Part shown: positions 41,934-51,020 of the stretch, piece after piece
Position numbering within the stretch: the stretch's first letter is position 1
Layout: each line of letters starts with the position of its first letter
Source of the DNA: Gemmatimonadota bacterium
GTDB taxonomy: Bacteria > Gemmatimonadota > Gemmatimonadetes > Gemmatimonadales > GWC2-71-9
DNA length: 64,000 bases
Direction: 5' to 3'
NCBI GenBank assembly: GCA_016720805.1
Contig: JADKJZ010000001.1
Coordinates: 434,001-498,000 of the forward strand
Notes under the pieces: generated by a model
What the model was told of the DNA's origin: nothing
Database searches by the model: none
Seen by the model: the letters and a program-made list of their open reading frames with translations, nothing else
Program-made: the position numbers and the translations under genes

Positions 41934-41961
41934 GATGATCGATGATCGATCATCGATCATC
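41934..41961. repeat. Heptamer-repeat element C, perfect 28-bp palindrome
   Basis: GATGATC twice followed by GATCATC twice, with no loop: a perfect palindrome. It overlaps the 3' end of hldA and provides its TGA stop (41950-41952 on the - strand) and the last Asp-Asp-Arg codons. Confidence 0.88.
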
Positions 41962-42957
41962 GCCTACTTCCTCCTCCCACGCCGCCATCACCTCGTCCGC
42001 CGACACCGTCGCCGTTCCTTGCTTCCCGACCTCGACCCCGGCGGCGAGGTTTGCCATCCAAACGGCCTCCGTGATCTCGGCCCCGGCCGCCAGGGCCGCC
42101 CCGAGCCACGCCGTGACCGTGTCCCCTGCTCCCGAGACGTCGAAGACCTCCCGCGCGATCGAGGGCGTTCTCCGGAGCGGGGCGTCGGCCGAGACCAGGG
42201 CCATCCCCTCTGCGCCGAGGGTGAGGAGGAGGTGCTCGGCCCCCAGGCGGATTCGGGCGTCGGCCAGGTCGCGGTCGTCGCCCGCGAAGTGGGTGCCGAG
42301 GGCCTGCTCCAACTCGCGGCGGTTCGGCTTGAAGACGGTGGCGCCGGCATAGCCGAAGAAGTTGCGCTGCTTGGGGTCGACAACGACCGGGATCCCCTGG
42401 GCGGTCGCGGCGGCGATCACGGCGGCTGCCAGCGCCGGGTCCATCACGCCCTTGTCGTAGTCCTCCAGGACCACCGCTCCGCAGGCGGGCATCGCGGCGA
42501 GGACCGCCTCGAGCAACAGCTCGCGGGTCCGGTCGGGGAGGGCGGTGGTGACCTCCAGGTCGATCCGCACCACTTGCTGCCCGCGGGCCACGATCCGCGT
42601 CTTGGTCGTCGTTGGCCGGCCGCCTTGGGTCAGGACGCCGTTGGTCGGGATGGCGCGGGCTGCCAACGCCTCTCGGAGGGCGTCGCCCGCCGCGTCGTCG
42701 CCCACCACGCCGTGAAGCCTGGGGGAGGCACCAAGGGCGGCCAGGTTGGCGGCGACGTTCGCGGCTCCACCCGGCACGGCGTGCTCGTCCACCACGGTCA
42801 CGATCGGGACTGGCGCCTCGGGCGAAATTCTTTCCACATCGCCCATGAGGTAGCGGTCCAGCATGACGTCCCCGACGACGAGGACCACCGTCTGGGAGAT
42901 GGCCTCCAGGAGCGCCTCCAGGCGCGTGCGGCTGAGCGGATGCAGGGTCTGTGTCAT
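41950..42957 (-). CDS. hldA: Heptose 7-phosphate kinase (HldA / HldE N-domain)
   Basis: 335 aa PfkB-type sugar kinase, like the first half of HldE (RfaE): LVVGDVMLDRYLMGDVERISPEAPVPIV, PGGAANVAANLAALGA, VVVDPKQRNFFGYAGATVFKPN and the catalytic DVSGAGDTVTAWLGAAL. Phosphorylates heptose 7-phosphate at C1 for ADP-heptose synthesis. The adenylyltransferase half is absent, so a separate hldC-type gene is expected elsewhere. The C-terminal codons lie in a palindromic repeat. A -10-like TAGTTT is 6 nt before its ATG. Confidence 0.9.
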   Translation of the reverse strand: MTQTLHPLSRTRLEALLEAISQTVVLVVGDVMLDRYLMGDVERISPEAPVPIVTVVDEHAVPGGAANVAANLAALGASPRLHGVVGDDAAGDALREALAARAIPTNGVLTQGGRPTTTKTRIVARGQQVVRIDLEVTTALPDRTRELLLEAVLAAMPACGAVVLEDYDKGVMDPALAAAVIAAATAQGIPVVVDPKQRNFFGYAGATVFKPNRRELEQALGTHFAGDDRDLADARIRLGAEHLLLTLGAEGMALVSADAPLRRTPSIAREVFDVSGAGDTVTAWLGAALAAGAEITEAVWMANLAAGVEVGKQGTATVSADEVMAAWEEEVGDDR

Positions 42958-42963
42958 TGAGGA

Positions 42964-42997
42964 AAACTACCCGATCTCGGGCGAGCGCGGGTATCTT
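42964..42997. promoter_or_regulatory. Divergent leaderless promoters of hldA and the asparaginase
   Basis: In the 47-nt gap, TATCTT (42992-42997, +) is 7 nt before ATG 43005 and TAGTTT (42969-42964, -) is 6 nt before the hldA ATG. Neither start has a Shine-Dalgarno. Both -10-like hexamers point outward. Confidence 0.55.
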
Positions 42998-43004
42998 GGC
43001 CCCC

Positions 43005-44006
43005 ATGTCGGACTTTGCGATTGTGGCCGTCCGCGGCCCCCTGGACGAATCGGTCCACCATGTCTCTGCGGCCGTGGTGACCACCGACGGTACCCTGATT
43101 GCCCACGCCGGGGATCCGGAGCTGGTGACCTATTGGCGCTCGGCGTCCAAGCCGTTCCAGCTCGCCCCGCTCGTCGAGGACGGCGGGATCGAACGCTTCG
43201 GTCTGGATCAGGAGATGCTGGCGCTGGCGTGCGGCTCCCACAATGCGGAGTCGGAGCACCGGGTCGTCGGGGCGCGGTGGCTCGAGGCCGTCGGCCTGCG
43301 CGAGGACCAGCTCTCCTGCGGCGGGCATCCGTCCCTCTGGCCGGAGCAGGCCGAGCGAATGATTCGCGAGGGCGTCGCACCCACTCCGCTCTGGAGCAAC
43401 TGCTCCGGGAAGCACGCCGGACTGTTGGCCCTCGCTCGGCTGCACGACTGGCCGACCGACGGCTACGAGGCCACCGGCCACCCGGTGCAGGACCGCGTGG
43501 CCCAGTCGATCGCCCAGTACACCGGGGTGCCGGTCGGGCAGCAGGTCTGGGGGGTGGACGGTTGCACCGCCGCCGCCGTTGCCCTGCCACTCGTCGCGAT
43601 GGCCCGCGGCTACGCCGCGCTCGGTGCGGGGGCGTCCCCGGCGATGGCCTTGCTTCGCGACGCCATGACGGCCTGGCCGATGATGGTGGCTGGGAGTGAA
43701 CGCCTGGACACGATCCTCATGTCGGCCTGGCCCGGTCGGGTCGTGGCAAAGATCGGCGCCGAGGGGGTCTTCAGTGCCGCGCTCCCGACCCTTGGGATCG
43801 GGTTGAGCCTCAAGGTGCACGACGGCGACATGCGCTGCGCCGGGTACGCGCTGGTTGCACTGCTCGAGGCGGTGGTGGCTCGCCTCGATCCCGCCGGCGA
43901 TTGGCCATTGGACGAGCTGGCGCGGTGGCGCTCGCCGAAGATCCGCAACACGCGCGGCGTGGTCACGGGGTCCTGGCAGCCCCGCCTCACGCTGCGCTTC
44001 GCCTGA
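43005..44006 (+). CDS. L-asparaginase, type II-like bacterial family (PF06089)
   Basis: 333 aa. Family motifs: YWRSASKPFQLAPLVEDGG, ALACGSHNAESEH, LSCGGHPSLW, SNCSGKHAGLLALARLHDWPTDGYE and VDGCTAAAVALPL. Related to Rhizobium inducible asparaginase rather than E. coli AnsA/B; hydrolyses asparagine to aspartate and ammonia. No signal peptide, so cytoplasmic. ATG 43005 is favoured over an upstream codon because MSDFAIVAVRG begins the conserved fold and a -10-like element sits just ahead. Confidence 0.85.
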   Translation: MSDFAIVAVRGPLDESVHHVSAAVVTTDGTLIAHAGDPELVTYWRSASKPFQLAPLVEDGGIERFGLDQEMLALACGSHNAESEHRVVGARWLEAVGLREDQLSCGGHPSLWPEQAERMIREGVAPTPLWSNCSGKHAGLLALARLHDWPTDGYEATGHPVQDRVAQSIAQYTGVPVGQQVWGVDGCTAAAVALPLVAMARGYAALGAGASPAMALLRDAMTAWPMMVAGSERLDTILMSAWPGRVVAKIGAEGVFSAALPTLGIGLSLKVHDGDMRCAGYALVALLEAVVARLDPAGDWPLDELARWRSPKIRNTRGVVTGSWQPRLTLRFA

Positions 44007-44017
44007 GACGACACCCC

Positions 44018-44665
44018 ATGTCCCCTGACAGCTCCTCCGCACTGGACGAATCCACCCGGTCCCTCGTGACCCTGGCCGCGGCGATCGCGCAGGGTGAGGA
44101 GCCGACCATCCGGGACCGTGTCGCCGACACGGTCGCGCGCGGTGTCGATCCGCTCTGGGTGGATGAGCTGCTGCTCCAGTCGGTGCTGATGGTTGGCTGG
44201 CCGCGCACCCTCGTCGCCGCGACGCTCTGGCGCCAGGCCATCGGCACGCCGGCCACGAACGGAACCGCCGATCTCGATTACGCCGCGTACGCCGACTGGC
44301 AGGCACGCGGCGAAGCGACCTGTCGGCTGATCTATGGCGACAACTATCGGAAACTCCGCGAGAACGTCGCCAAGCTGCATCCGGCGCTCGATCAATGGAT
44401 GGTCACCGAGGGGTACGGTCGCACGCTCTCGCGTCCGGGCCTTGAACCCTGGCGGCGGGAACTCTGCGTGATTGCGCAGACCGCCGTCCTCGATACGCCG
44501 CGCCAGTTGCATTCGCACCTGCGCGGTGCCCTGAATGCGGGAGCCACCATCGCGCAGGTCGATGCGGCGCTCACGCTGGTCAATCCCTTCCTCTCCTACG
44601 ACGACTTCAAGCGGGTGAGGGACTTGTGGGAAGGGGTGCGCGACAACTGGAGTCCCCTGGCATGA
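44018..44665 (+). CDS. Carboxymuconolactone decarboxylase-like protein
   Basis: 215 aa. Two helical CMD-type units (about residues 25-75 and 140-200: RRELCVIAQTAVLDTPRQLHSHLRGALNAGATIAQVDAALTLV). There is no CxxC, so it is not an AhpD-type peroxidase reductant. The substrate is unknown. ATG 44018 lies 11 nt after the asparaginase stop; the end overlaps the obgE ATG. Confidence 0.75.
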   Translation: MSPDSSSALDESTRSLVTLAAAIAQGEEPTIRDRVADTVARGVDPLWVDELLLQSVLMVGWPRTLVAATLWRQAIGTPATNGTADLDYAAYADWQARGEATCRLIYGDNYRKLRENVAKLHPALDQWMVTEGYGRTLSRPGLEPWRRELCVIAQTAVLDTPRQLHSHLRGALNAGATIAQVDAALTLVNPFLSYDDFKRVRDLWEGVRDNWSPLA

Positions 44666-45759
44666 GCTTCGTCGATCGCGTCGTGGTGGAAGTGCACGGT
44701 GGTGGTGGTGGCGACGGTGCCTCGTCCTTTGCCCGCTTCAAGTTCAAGGCCAAGGGTGGCCCGGATGGCGGCGACGGCGGCAACGGCGGATCGGTGTACG
44801 TGCGCGCCGAGGCCAACCTCGCGACGCTGCTCGACTATCGCTACCGGACCTCGTGGAAGGCCGAGCGCGGTGGGCACGGCAAGGGGAAGAACATGACCGG
44901 CCCATCACGGGACGATGTCATCATGCCGGTCCCCCCGGGCACGCTGATCATCGATGACGAAACCGGCGAGACGCTGGGAGAAGTCATGCGCGCCGGCGAT
45001 CAGGTCCTGGTGGCGAAGGGTGGCCGTGGCGGCCGCGGCAATGCGCGCTTCACCTCGGCGACGCACCAGGCGCCGCGCGAGTGGGAAGAGGGGACGCCCG
45101 GCGAGGAGAGGCGGTTGGCGTTCGTGCTGAAGCTGATCGCCGATGTCGGCCTCGTCGGCGAACCGAACGCGGGAAAAAGCACCCTGCTGTCGGTGATCAG
45201 TGCCGCGCGTCCCAAGATCGCAGACTATCCCTTCACGACACTCGAACCGAACCTCGGCGTGGCCGGGCTGTCGGGATCGCGCTCCTTCGTCGTCGCCGAC
45301 ATTCCGGGGATCATCGAAGGGGCACACGCCGGCAAGGGACTGGGACTCAAGTTCCTGCAGCACGTGGAACGCACGCGCTTGCTCGCCTTTCTGGTGCCGC
45401 TTGACTCGCCCGATCCGCAGGCGGTCTTCGACCAGCTCCGGCGTGAGGTGGCGCTGTACAGCGAGGTGCTCGCCACCAAGCCGTACCTCGTGATCCTCAG
45501 CAAGGGAGATCTCCTTCCCGAGGGCGACGAGTTGCCGACGCTTGACGCGCCGGACGCACGAATGGTGGTGACGATTTCCTCGGTGTCGGGGCACGGACTC
45601 GAGCCGTTGAAGGAGTCGCTCTGGAGTGCGGTGCAGGAGATTCGCGCCGAGGATGCCGAGGAAGAACCGTGGTCACCAAGCGATGAGGACGATGCCGCAG
45701 CCGCTGCCGACATTCCCGATCCCTTCACCGACGAGTTCGACGCCTCCGACGACGAATGA
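44662..45759 (+). CDS. obgE: ObgE/CgtA ribosome-assembly GTPase
   Basis: 365 aa. Gly-rich Obg fold (residues 1-155; VHGGGGGDGASSFARFKFKAKGGPDGG type glycines), then a G domain with GEPNAGKST, TTLEPNLG, DIPGIIEGAH and ILSKGD. After the G domain there is only a short acidic tail; the OCT domain of some Obg proteins is missing. Needed for 50S assembly and stress control. Overlaps both neighbours. Confidence 0.95.
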   Translation: MSFVDRVVVEVHGGGGGDGASSFARFKFKAKGGPDGGDGGNGGSVYVRAEANLATLLDYRYRTSWKAERGGHGKGKNMTGPSRDDVIMPVPPGTLIIDDETGETLGEVMRAGDQVLVAKGGRGGRGNARFTSATHQAPREWEEGTPGEERRLAFVLKLIADVGLVGEPNAGKSTLLSVISAARPKIADYPFTTLEPNLGVAGLSGSRSFVVADIPGIIEGAHAGKGLGLKFLQHVERTRLLAFLVPLDSPDPQAVFDQLRREVALYSEVLATKPYLVILSKGDLLPEGDELPTLDAPDARMVVTISSVSGHGLEPLKESLWSAVQEIRAEDAEEEPWSPSDEDDAAAAADIPDPFTDEFDASDDE

Positions 45760-46867
45760 CCTCGCGGAGCGCCACGCCTATCTGGCGCTGGCGCTCCTCG
45801 AGCAGTTGGGTCCCCACCGCCTCGCCGCTCTCCTCTCGCACTTCGGCTCCGCGCAGGCTGTGCTCTCGGCCTCCTCCTCGCAACTGCATCGCGTGGCCGG
45901 CATCCCGTCAGCGGTGATCGCGTCCATCCGAGCCACCGACGCCGCTGCCGTTCCCGCGATCCTCGACGAGGCGGCGCAGGCGGGCCAGTCGTTGCTGATT
46001 CCGCCATCCCCGGATTTTCCGGCGGCGCTGCGCTCGATTCCTGATCCCCCGGTGTTGCTCTGGGCCCGGGGTGAGCTGCGCTTCCTCGAGGCCCCGGCGG
46101 TGGCGATCGTCGGGAGTCGCGATCATTCACGATACGGGGAAGAGATCGCCCGTGAGTTGGCGATCGTGGCCGCGCGGGCCGGGATCGCCGTCGTGAGCGG
46201 CATGGCACGCGGTCTCGATGCCGTCGCGCATCAGGGTGCGCTGGATGTCGGCGGACCGACCATCGGCGTGCTCGGCTGTGGGGTGGATGTGATGTACCCC
46301 CGACAGAACGCCGAGCTCTTCCGGCGGATGTATCTCGGGGGGGTGTTGCTCAGCGAGCATCCGCCGGGGGGGCGGCCCGATTCTCCCGGTGCGTTCCCGC
46401 GGCGGAACCGTCTCATCAGCGGACTCGCGCAGGTGACGGTGGTGGTGGAGGCCGCCGAGGGTTCCGGGACGATGCTGACGGTCAACTCGGCACTGGAGCA
46501 GGGGAGGGAGGTGCTGGTCGTGCCTGGGCCGGTGAACTCGCCCACCTCACGCGGGACCAATCGACTCCTGCGGGACGGCGCAACGCCGCTGCTGGAACCG
46601 AAGGACCTGCTCAGGCTCTTTGGCGCGACAGCGTCCGCGGCCACCCCGACGTCTGCCGCGGCGCACGTGGTGCCGCCTTGCACGCTGTCCCCCACCGAGG
46701 CGAGGGTCTTCGATGCACTCGGCCCGGTCGGCATGCACGTCGATGAGCTGGCGCTCGTTGTCGGGTTGCCGGTGGGGGAGTTGCTGGCGACCCTGCTGGG
46801 CCTCGAAATCGGCGGGTTGGCGCAGTCGCTGCCGGGCGCCCAGTACCGGCGGGCCGCCCGTGCGTGA
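45692..46867 (+). CDS. dprA: DprA/Smf DNA-processing protein
   Basis: 391 aa. An N-terminal SAM/HhH-like region (LALLEQLGPHRLAALLSHFGSAQAVL) is followed by a Rossmann-like DNA-binding core: AIVGSRDHSRYGEEIA, GMARGLDAVAHQGAL, IGVLGCGVDVMYP, FPRRNRLISGLAQ and EGSGTMLTV. A winged-helix domain lies at the C-terminus. Loads RecA on incoming ssDNA in transformation. Start is uncertain: no in-frame start codon sits at the obgE stop; ATG 45692 with GAGGA upstream gives a 68-nt overlap, and ATG 45683 is the alternative. Confidence 0.9.
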   Translation: MPQPLPTFPIPSPTSSTPPTTNDLAERHAYLALALLEQLGPHRLAALLSHFGSAQAVLSASSSQLHRVAGIPSAVIASIRATDAAAVPAILDEAAQAGQSLLIPPSPDFPAALRSIPDPPVLLWARGELRFLEAPAVAIVGSRDHSRYGEEIARELAIVAARAGIAVVSGMARGLDAVAHQGALDVGGPTIGVLGCGVDVMYPRQNAELFRRMYLGGVLLSEHPPGGRPDSPGAFPRRNRLISGLAQVTVVVEAAEGSGTMLTVNSALEQGREVLVVPGPVNSPTSRGTNRLLRDGATPLLEPKDLLRLFGATASAATPTSAAAHVVPPCTLSPTEARVFDALGPVGMHVDELALVVGLPVGELLATLLGLEIGGLAQSLPGAQYRRAARA

Positions 46868-46891
46868 GGGGCAGGGAGTTGATGCCGACGT

Positions 46892-46897
46892 TACCAT
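46892..46897 (+). promoter_or_regulatory. -10-like TACCAT, leaderless promoter of hemW
   Basis: TACCAT, 6 nt, then ATG 46904. The nearest GGGAG is about 30 nt upstream of the start, too far to act. Confidence 0.4.
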
Positions 46898-46903
46898 TCG
46901 GGC

Positions 46904-48010
46904 ATGCATGTCTACGTTCACGTCCCGTTCTGCGCGCGCCGCTGTTCCTATTGCGACTTCGCGATCGCCGTGCGGAAGGCCTCTCCCGATGCCGATTTTC
47001 TCGAGGCGCTGCGCACCGAGTGGCGCCTGCGCCGCAGCGTGGCGGCGTGGGATGTCTGGCCCAGCATCAGCACGTTGTATTTCGGGGGTGGGACGCCGTC
47101 GCGGCTCGAGGGTGACACGATCGCTCGGCTGATCCAGATGATCACGGCCGACCGGCCACTCGCCTCCGATGCCGAAGTGACCCTGGAGGCCAATCCGGAC
47201 GACGTGACGCCGGCGCGTGCCATCGCGTGGCGCGAGGCGGGGGTGAACCGCATTTCGCTCGGGGTGCAGAGTCACGAACCCGCCGTGCTCGAGTGGATGC
47301 ACCGGACGCACACGGCGCAACAGGTCCCGTTCGCCGTCTCGATCCTTCGCAATGCCGGCTTCGAGAACATCTCGATGGATCTCATCTTCGGGGTGCCGGT
47401 CGCGCTGCGCCGTGACTGGCTCCGCGACTTCGACCTGACCCTCGAACTCGAGCCCACGCACATCTCGCTCTACGGGCTCACCGTGGAGCCGCATACGCCG
47501 CTGGCGCACTGGACCTCGCGCGGAGAGTCCGCAGTCATCGGCGACGATCGCTACGCCACCGAGTTCCTCCAGGCGCACGACCTTTTGGTGAACCAGGGTT
47601 TCGAGCACTACGAGGTCTCGAACGCCGCCAAACCAGGCTACCGCTCGCGGCACAATTCGGCGTATTGGCGTGGGGCCGACTACATCGGCCTGGGGCCCTC
47701 GGCGCATTCCCTGCTGCACGGGATTCGCTCGTGGAACGTCCGCGAATGGGCCGAGTACGCCCGGCTCGCTGCCCGGGGAGAACCCCTGACGGCGGGTGAC
47801 GAGGCGCTTGACGGCGATGCCCGGCGACTCGAACGCCTCTACCTCGGCCTCCGGACTACCGAGGGCTTGGCCGAGTGGGAAGTGCCCGAGGGGGCCCGCG
47901 CCAACTGGATTCGGACGGGGTGGGCGGCCCTTGGCGACGGCCAGATCCGGCTGACCGCCGAAGGGTGGCTCCGGCTCGATGCGCTGGTTTCCGCGATCTC
48001 GGATTCCTAG
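46904..48010 (+). CDS. hemW: HemW, radical-SAM heme chaperone
   Basis: 368 aa. Radical SAM site C10, C14, C17 in VPFCARRCSYCDF. GGG motif YFGGGTPSRL, LEANPDDVTP, INRISLGVQSHEPAVL type region and a C-terminal HemN_C domain. Once called HemN-like coproporphyrinogen oxidase, this group has Cys at the site but lacks the extra Cys of true HemN, and acts in heme trafficking. Followed by hrcA, 9 nt on. Confidence 0.9.
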   Translation: MHVYVHVPFCARRCSYCDFAIAVRKASPDADFLEALRTEWRLRRSVAAWDVWPSISTLYFGGGTPSRLEGDTIARLIQMITADRPLASDAEVTLEANPDDVTPARAIAWREAGVNRISLGVQSHEPAVLEWMHRTHTAQQVPFAVSILRNAGFENISMDLIFGVPVALRRDWLRDFDLTLELEPTHISLYGLTVEPHTPLAHWTSRGESAVIGDDRYATEFLQAHDLLVNQGFEHYEVSNAAKPGYRSRHNSAYWRGADYIGLGPSAHSLLHGIRSWNVREWAEYARLAARGEPLTAGDEALDGDARRLERLYLGLRTTEGLAEWEVPEGARANWIRTGWAALGDGQIRLTAEGWLRLDALVSAISDS

Positions 48011-48013
48011 CTT
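48008..48013 (+). promoter_or_regulatory. -10-like TAGCTT overlapping the hemW stop, for hrcA
   Basis: The TAG of hemW is the start of TAGCTT, followed by 6 nt and ATG 48020. No Shine-Dalgarno lies before hrcA. Confidence 0.45.
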
Positions 48014-48019
48014 TCCCTG

Positions 48020-49054
48020 ATGGCCGATCCCGAATCCCTGTCTGACCGCGAGCGCCGGGTGCTCGAAGCGGTCATCGAGACCTATATCGCGACCGCGGAA
48101 CCGGCCGGCAGCCAGACCGTGGCCCGTCGCTCGGCGTTGGGGATTTCGCCGGCGTCGATCCGCAGCACCATGTCCGATCTCGAGGCCAAGGGGTTCCTCT
48201 ATCACCCCCACACCTCGGCTGGCCGGATTCCGACCGATCGGGCCTATCGGGTGTATGTCGATCGGATGGTGCGGGGCACGCCGCCTGATGCGCAGCTGCG
48301 CGAGCAGCTCGAGGTCGAGCTGGTGGCCGCCAACGCGAGCGAGGAGCTGTTGAAGCGCGCGGCCCAGGTCCTCGGGATCCTGACGCAGGAACTTGGCGTT
48401 GCAGTGGGACCGGCCCTCGATGAGATCGTCCTCGAGCGGGTCGACCTGGTGGCGGTGTCGGTCGAGCGGTTGCTGATGGTGCTCAACCTGCGCAGCGGGA
48501 CGGTGCGGACCATCTACGTGCGACTGCCGAGCGCCCTGACGCGGGACCAGGTGGACGAGGTACAGCGGTTGTTGAATGAGCGGCTCGGTGGGCTCACCTT
48601 GCGCGAGGTGCGCGCCACCCTTGGCGATCGGCTGCGCGACGCGGCATCCTCGCCGGAGGCGGCGGAACTGCTCGACATCATCCTCGCCGAGGGTGACGGC
48701 CTCTTCGATCCGTCGGACGCCGGCGGCGCGGTGCTGCTGGGGAGTGCATCGGTGCTCGTCGATCAGCCCGAGTTCGCGTCGAGCGAGCGGATGCGTTCAC
48801 TGCTCTCGCTCACCGATCGTCGCGACGTGTTGCAGGCGGCGCTGGCCCAGCGGAAGCAGGACGGCATGACCATTACCATTGGTGGCGAACACGGCGATCC
48901 CGGCCTGGCCGGCTTCACCCTCGTCACCTCCACATACCGGCGCGGCGGCGCGACCGGTGTCATCGGCGTGCTGGGACCGACGCGGATGCCTTACGACAAA
49001 ATCATCGGCCTCGTCGAACATACCGGACGACTGGTCGAGGGACTCTTGCAGTGA
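48020..49054 (+). CDS. hrcA: HrcA heat-shock repressor
   Basis: 344 aa. Winged helix at residues 5-75 (LSDRERRVLEAVIETYIATAEPAGSQTVARR, SPASIRSTMSDLEAKGFLYHPHTSAGRIPTD), then a GAF-like domain and YRRGGATGVIGVLGPTRMPYDKII near the end. Represses chaperone genes by binding CIRCE inverted repeats. No CIRCE (TTAGCACTC-N9-GAGTGCTAA) was seen near it. Its stop overlaps the dnaJ GTG; grpE and dnaK are not between them. Confidence 0.95.
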   Translation: MADPESLSDRERRVLEAVIETYIATAEPAGSQTVARRSALGISPASIRSTMSDLEAKGFLYHPHTSAGRIPTDRAYRVYVDRMVRGTPPDAQLREQLEVELVAANASEELLKRAAQVLGILTQELGVAVGPALDEIVLERVDLVAVSVERLLMVLNLRSGTVRTIYVRLPSALTRDQVDEVQRLLNERLGGLTLREVRATLGDRLRDAASSPEAAELLDIILAEGDGLFDPSDAGGAVLLGSASVLVDQPEFASSERMRSLLSLTDRRDVLQAALAQRKQDGMTITIGGEHGDPGLAGFTLVTSTYRRGGATGVIGVLGPTRMPYDKIIGLVEHTGRLVEGLLQ

Positions 49055-50187
49055 GCGATCTGTACGAAATGCTGGGCATCGCACGCGGTGCCTCCGACGA
49101 TGAGATCAAGAAGGCCTACCGCAAGCAGGCGATGGAATTCCATCCGGACCGGAATCCCTCGCCCGATGCCGAGGCGAAGTTCAAGGAGATCTCCGAGGCC
49201 TATCAGATCCTCTCGGATCCGGACAAGCGCGCCTATTACGATCGCACCGGGGCGGCGCCCGGGAGTGGCGGCGGCTTCGGCGGTGGACCCGGCTTCCAGC
49301 ACATCGATCTCTCCGAGGCGCTGAACATCTTCATGCGCGACTTCGGGGGGTTCGGTGGACTGGAGAGTCTCTTCGGGGGCGGGCGCGCGCAGGGCGAGTC
49401 CAATCGGGGCCAGGACATCCGGGTGACCGTCAAGCTCACGCTGACGGAAGTGGCCCTCGGCGCCAAGCGCAACATCAAGATCAAGACGCTCACGCCGTGC
49501 GAGCCGTGCGGCGGCAGCGGCGCCGCGAAGGGCACCAAGCCGGTGAAGTGCGGCACATGTGAAGGCACCGGCGAAGTGCGTCGCGCCGCGCGCTCGATGT
49601 TCGGCCAGTTCGTGCAGGTGGGGCCGTGCCCGGCATGCCGCGGCGAAGGCCACGTGATCCGCACGCCGTGCGAAGTCTGCCGTGGCGAGGGGCGCATCAA
49701 GGGCGAGCGAACCGTCGCGGTCGACATCCCGGCCGGTGTCTCGGACCAGAATTACCTCACGATGCGTGGCGTCGGGGCGACCGGTCCGCGAGGCGGCCCG
49801 CCGGGGGACCTGCAGGTGATGATCGAGATCGTCGACGATGAGCGGTTCCAGCGGCAGGGCGACGACCTGCTGCTCGATCTCCCCATCTCGTTCTCGCAGG
49901 CGGCGCTCGGCACCCTCGCGACGATTCCGACGCCGTATGGCGACGAGGCACTGGAGGTACCCCCCGGCTCGCAGTCGGGAACGGTACTGCGGTTGCGCGG
50001 GAAGGGCATCCCGCGCCTTGGCGGCGCCGGGGTCGGCGACCTCAACGTGCGCCTGCATGTCTGGACGCCCGACGAGCTCAGTGACGAGCAACGCCAGCTC
50101 TTCGTCGAACTCGCGAAACACGAGGGCGAGGGCCCCGGTCGCAGGGGCGGCTTCTGGTCCAAGCTCAAGGAAGCGCTCGGCGCATGA
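49051..50187 (+). CDS. dnaJ: DnaJ co-chaperone
   Basis: 378 aa. J domain with HPD at residues 31-33, a Gly-rich region (about 67-110), four CxxCxGxG zinc repeats (CEPCGGSG, CGTCEGTG, CPACRGEG, CEVCRGEG) and the C-terminal substrate domains. Stimulates DnaK ATPase. GTG start overlapping the hrcA TGA. The expected partner genes dnaK and grpE are not in the window. Confidence 0.95.
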   Translation: MSDLYEMLGIARGASDDEIKKAYRKQAMEFHPDRNPSPDAEAKFKEISEAYQILSDPDKRAYYDRTGAAPGSGGGFGGGPGFQHIDLSEALNIFMRDFGGFGGLESLFGGGRAQGESNRGQDIRVTVKLTLTEVALGAKRNIKIKTLTPCEPCGGSGAAKGTKPVKCGTCEGTGEVRRAARSMFGQFVQVGPCPACRGEGHVIRTPCEVCRGEGRIKGERTVAVDIPAGVSDQNYLTMRGVGATGPRGGPPGDLQVMIEIVDDERFQRQGDDLLLDLPISFSQAALGTLATIPTPYGDEALEVPPGSQSGTVLRLRGKGIPRLGGAGVGDLNVRLHVWTPDELSDEQRQLFVELAKHEGEGPGRRGGFWSKLKEALGA

Positions 50188-51020
50188 CCACAACCTGGTG
50201 GCGCATCAGTATCGAGTGCAGGCCGGAGGACACCGACGCGGTCGCTGCGGCGCTCATTGGCGCGACGGGGCAGGGCGTCGAAGAGCCGTCGCCCGGCGTG
50301 TTGCTGACCGTCGAGACCTCCGAGGACGCGGCGGCCCAACTCGTCGGTGATCTCGCCGCGCGCTTCCCTGAACTCGAGGGCAGCGTGACGCCGCTCGATC
50401 CGGTCGATTGGTCGGTGAAGTGGCGCGACGGAATCATCACGCGGCGTTTCGGTCGACTGGTGGTCACCGCATCGTGGCTGCCAGTCGTCCCTGAGGGGAA
50501 CGAGGTCGTGGTCTCGCTCGATCCGGAGTCGGCCTTCGGCAGCGGCGAGCACGGGTCGACGCGCGCGGCGATGACGCTGCTCGAGCGGCACCTGGCCGCC
50601 GGAGACCGGGTGCTCGATTTCGGCAGCGGCTCGGGGATTCTCGCGATTGCCGCCGCGAAGCTCGGCGCCGCGAGCGCGATCGGCATCGAGGTCGATGACG
50701 AATCCCATCCGATCGCCGAGGCCAACGCCGACAAGAACGGCGTGAGCGACCGCGTGACCTTCCTCGTCGGTGATGCCGGTGATCTCGGCATCCTCGCCGG
50801 CCCGGCCGAGGTCGTCTGCTCCAACATCCTGCGCACGGTCAACACGCTGCTCCTGCCGGCGATTCAGCGGTCGCTGGTCCCCGGTGGGCTGGCGATCTTC
50901 GCCGGAATGGAAGACATGGAGGAGGAACTCTTCCGACCCGTGTTGGCGCGCGAGGGGTGGACGATCGTCGACGATGTGCACGACGCTGGATGGTGGGGCG
51001 TCGCGGCGCGCTTCGGGTGA
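50184..51020 (+). CDS. prmA: PrmA, ribosomal protein L11 methyltransferase
   Basis: 278 aa. N-terminal substrate-recognition domain (about residues 1-90), class I methyltransferase with LDPESAFGSGEHGSTRAAM, DFGSGSGILAIAAAKLG and VCSNILRTV. Methylates L11 amino groups. Between dnaJ and rsmE, its classic neighbours; coupled to both. Confidence 0.92.
   Translation: MTTTWWRISIECRPEDTDAVAAALIGATGQGVEEPSPGVLLTVETSEDAAAQLVGDLAARFPELEGSVTPLDPVDWSVKWRDGIITRRFGRLVVTASWLPVVPEGNEVVVSLDPESAFGSGEHGSTRAAMTLLERHLAAGDRVLDFGSGSGILAIAAAKLGAASAIGIEVDDESHPIAEANADKNGVSDRVTFLVGDAGDLGILAGPAEVVCSNILRTVNTLLLPAIQRSLVPGGLAIFAGMEDMEEELFRPVLAREGWTIVDDVHDAGWWGVAARFG

Noticed and set aside
46860..48030. CIRCE element for hrcA
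   Set aside because: No TTAGCACTC-N9-GAGTGCTAA-like inverted repeat was seen.
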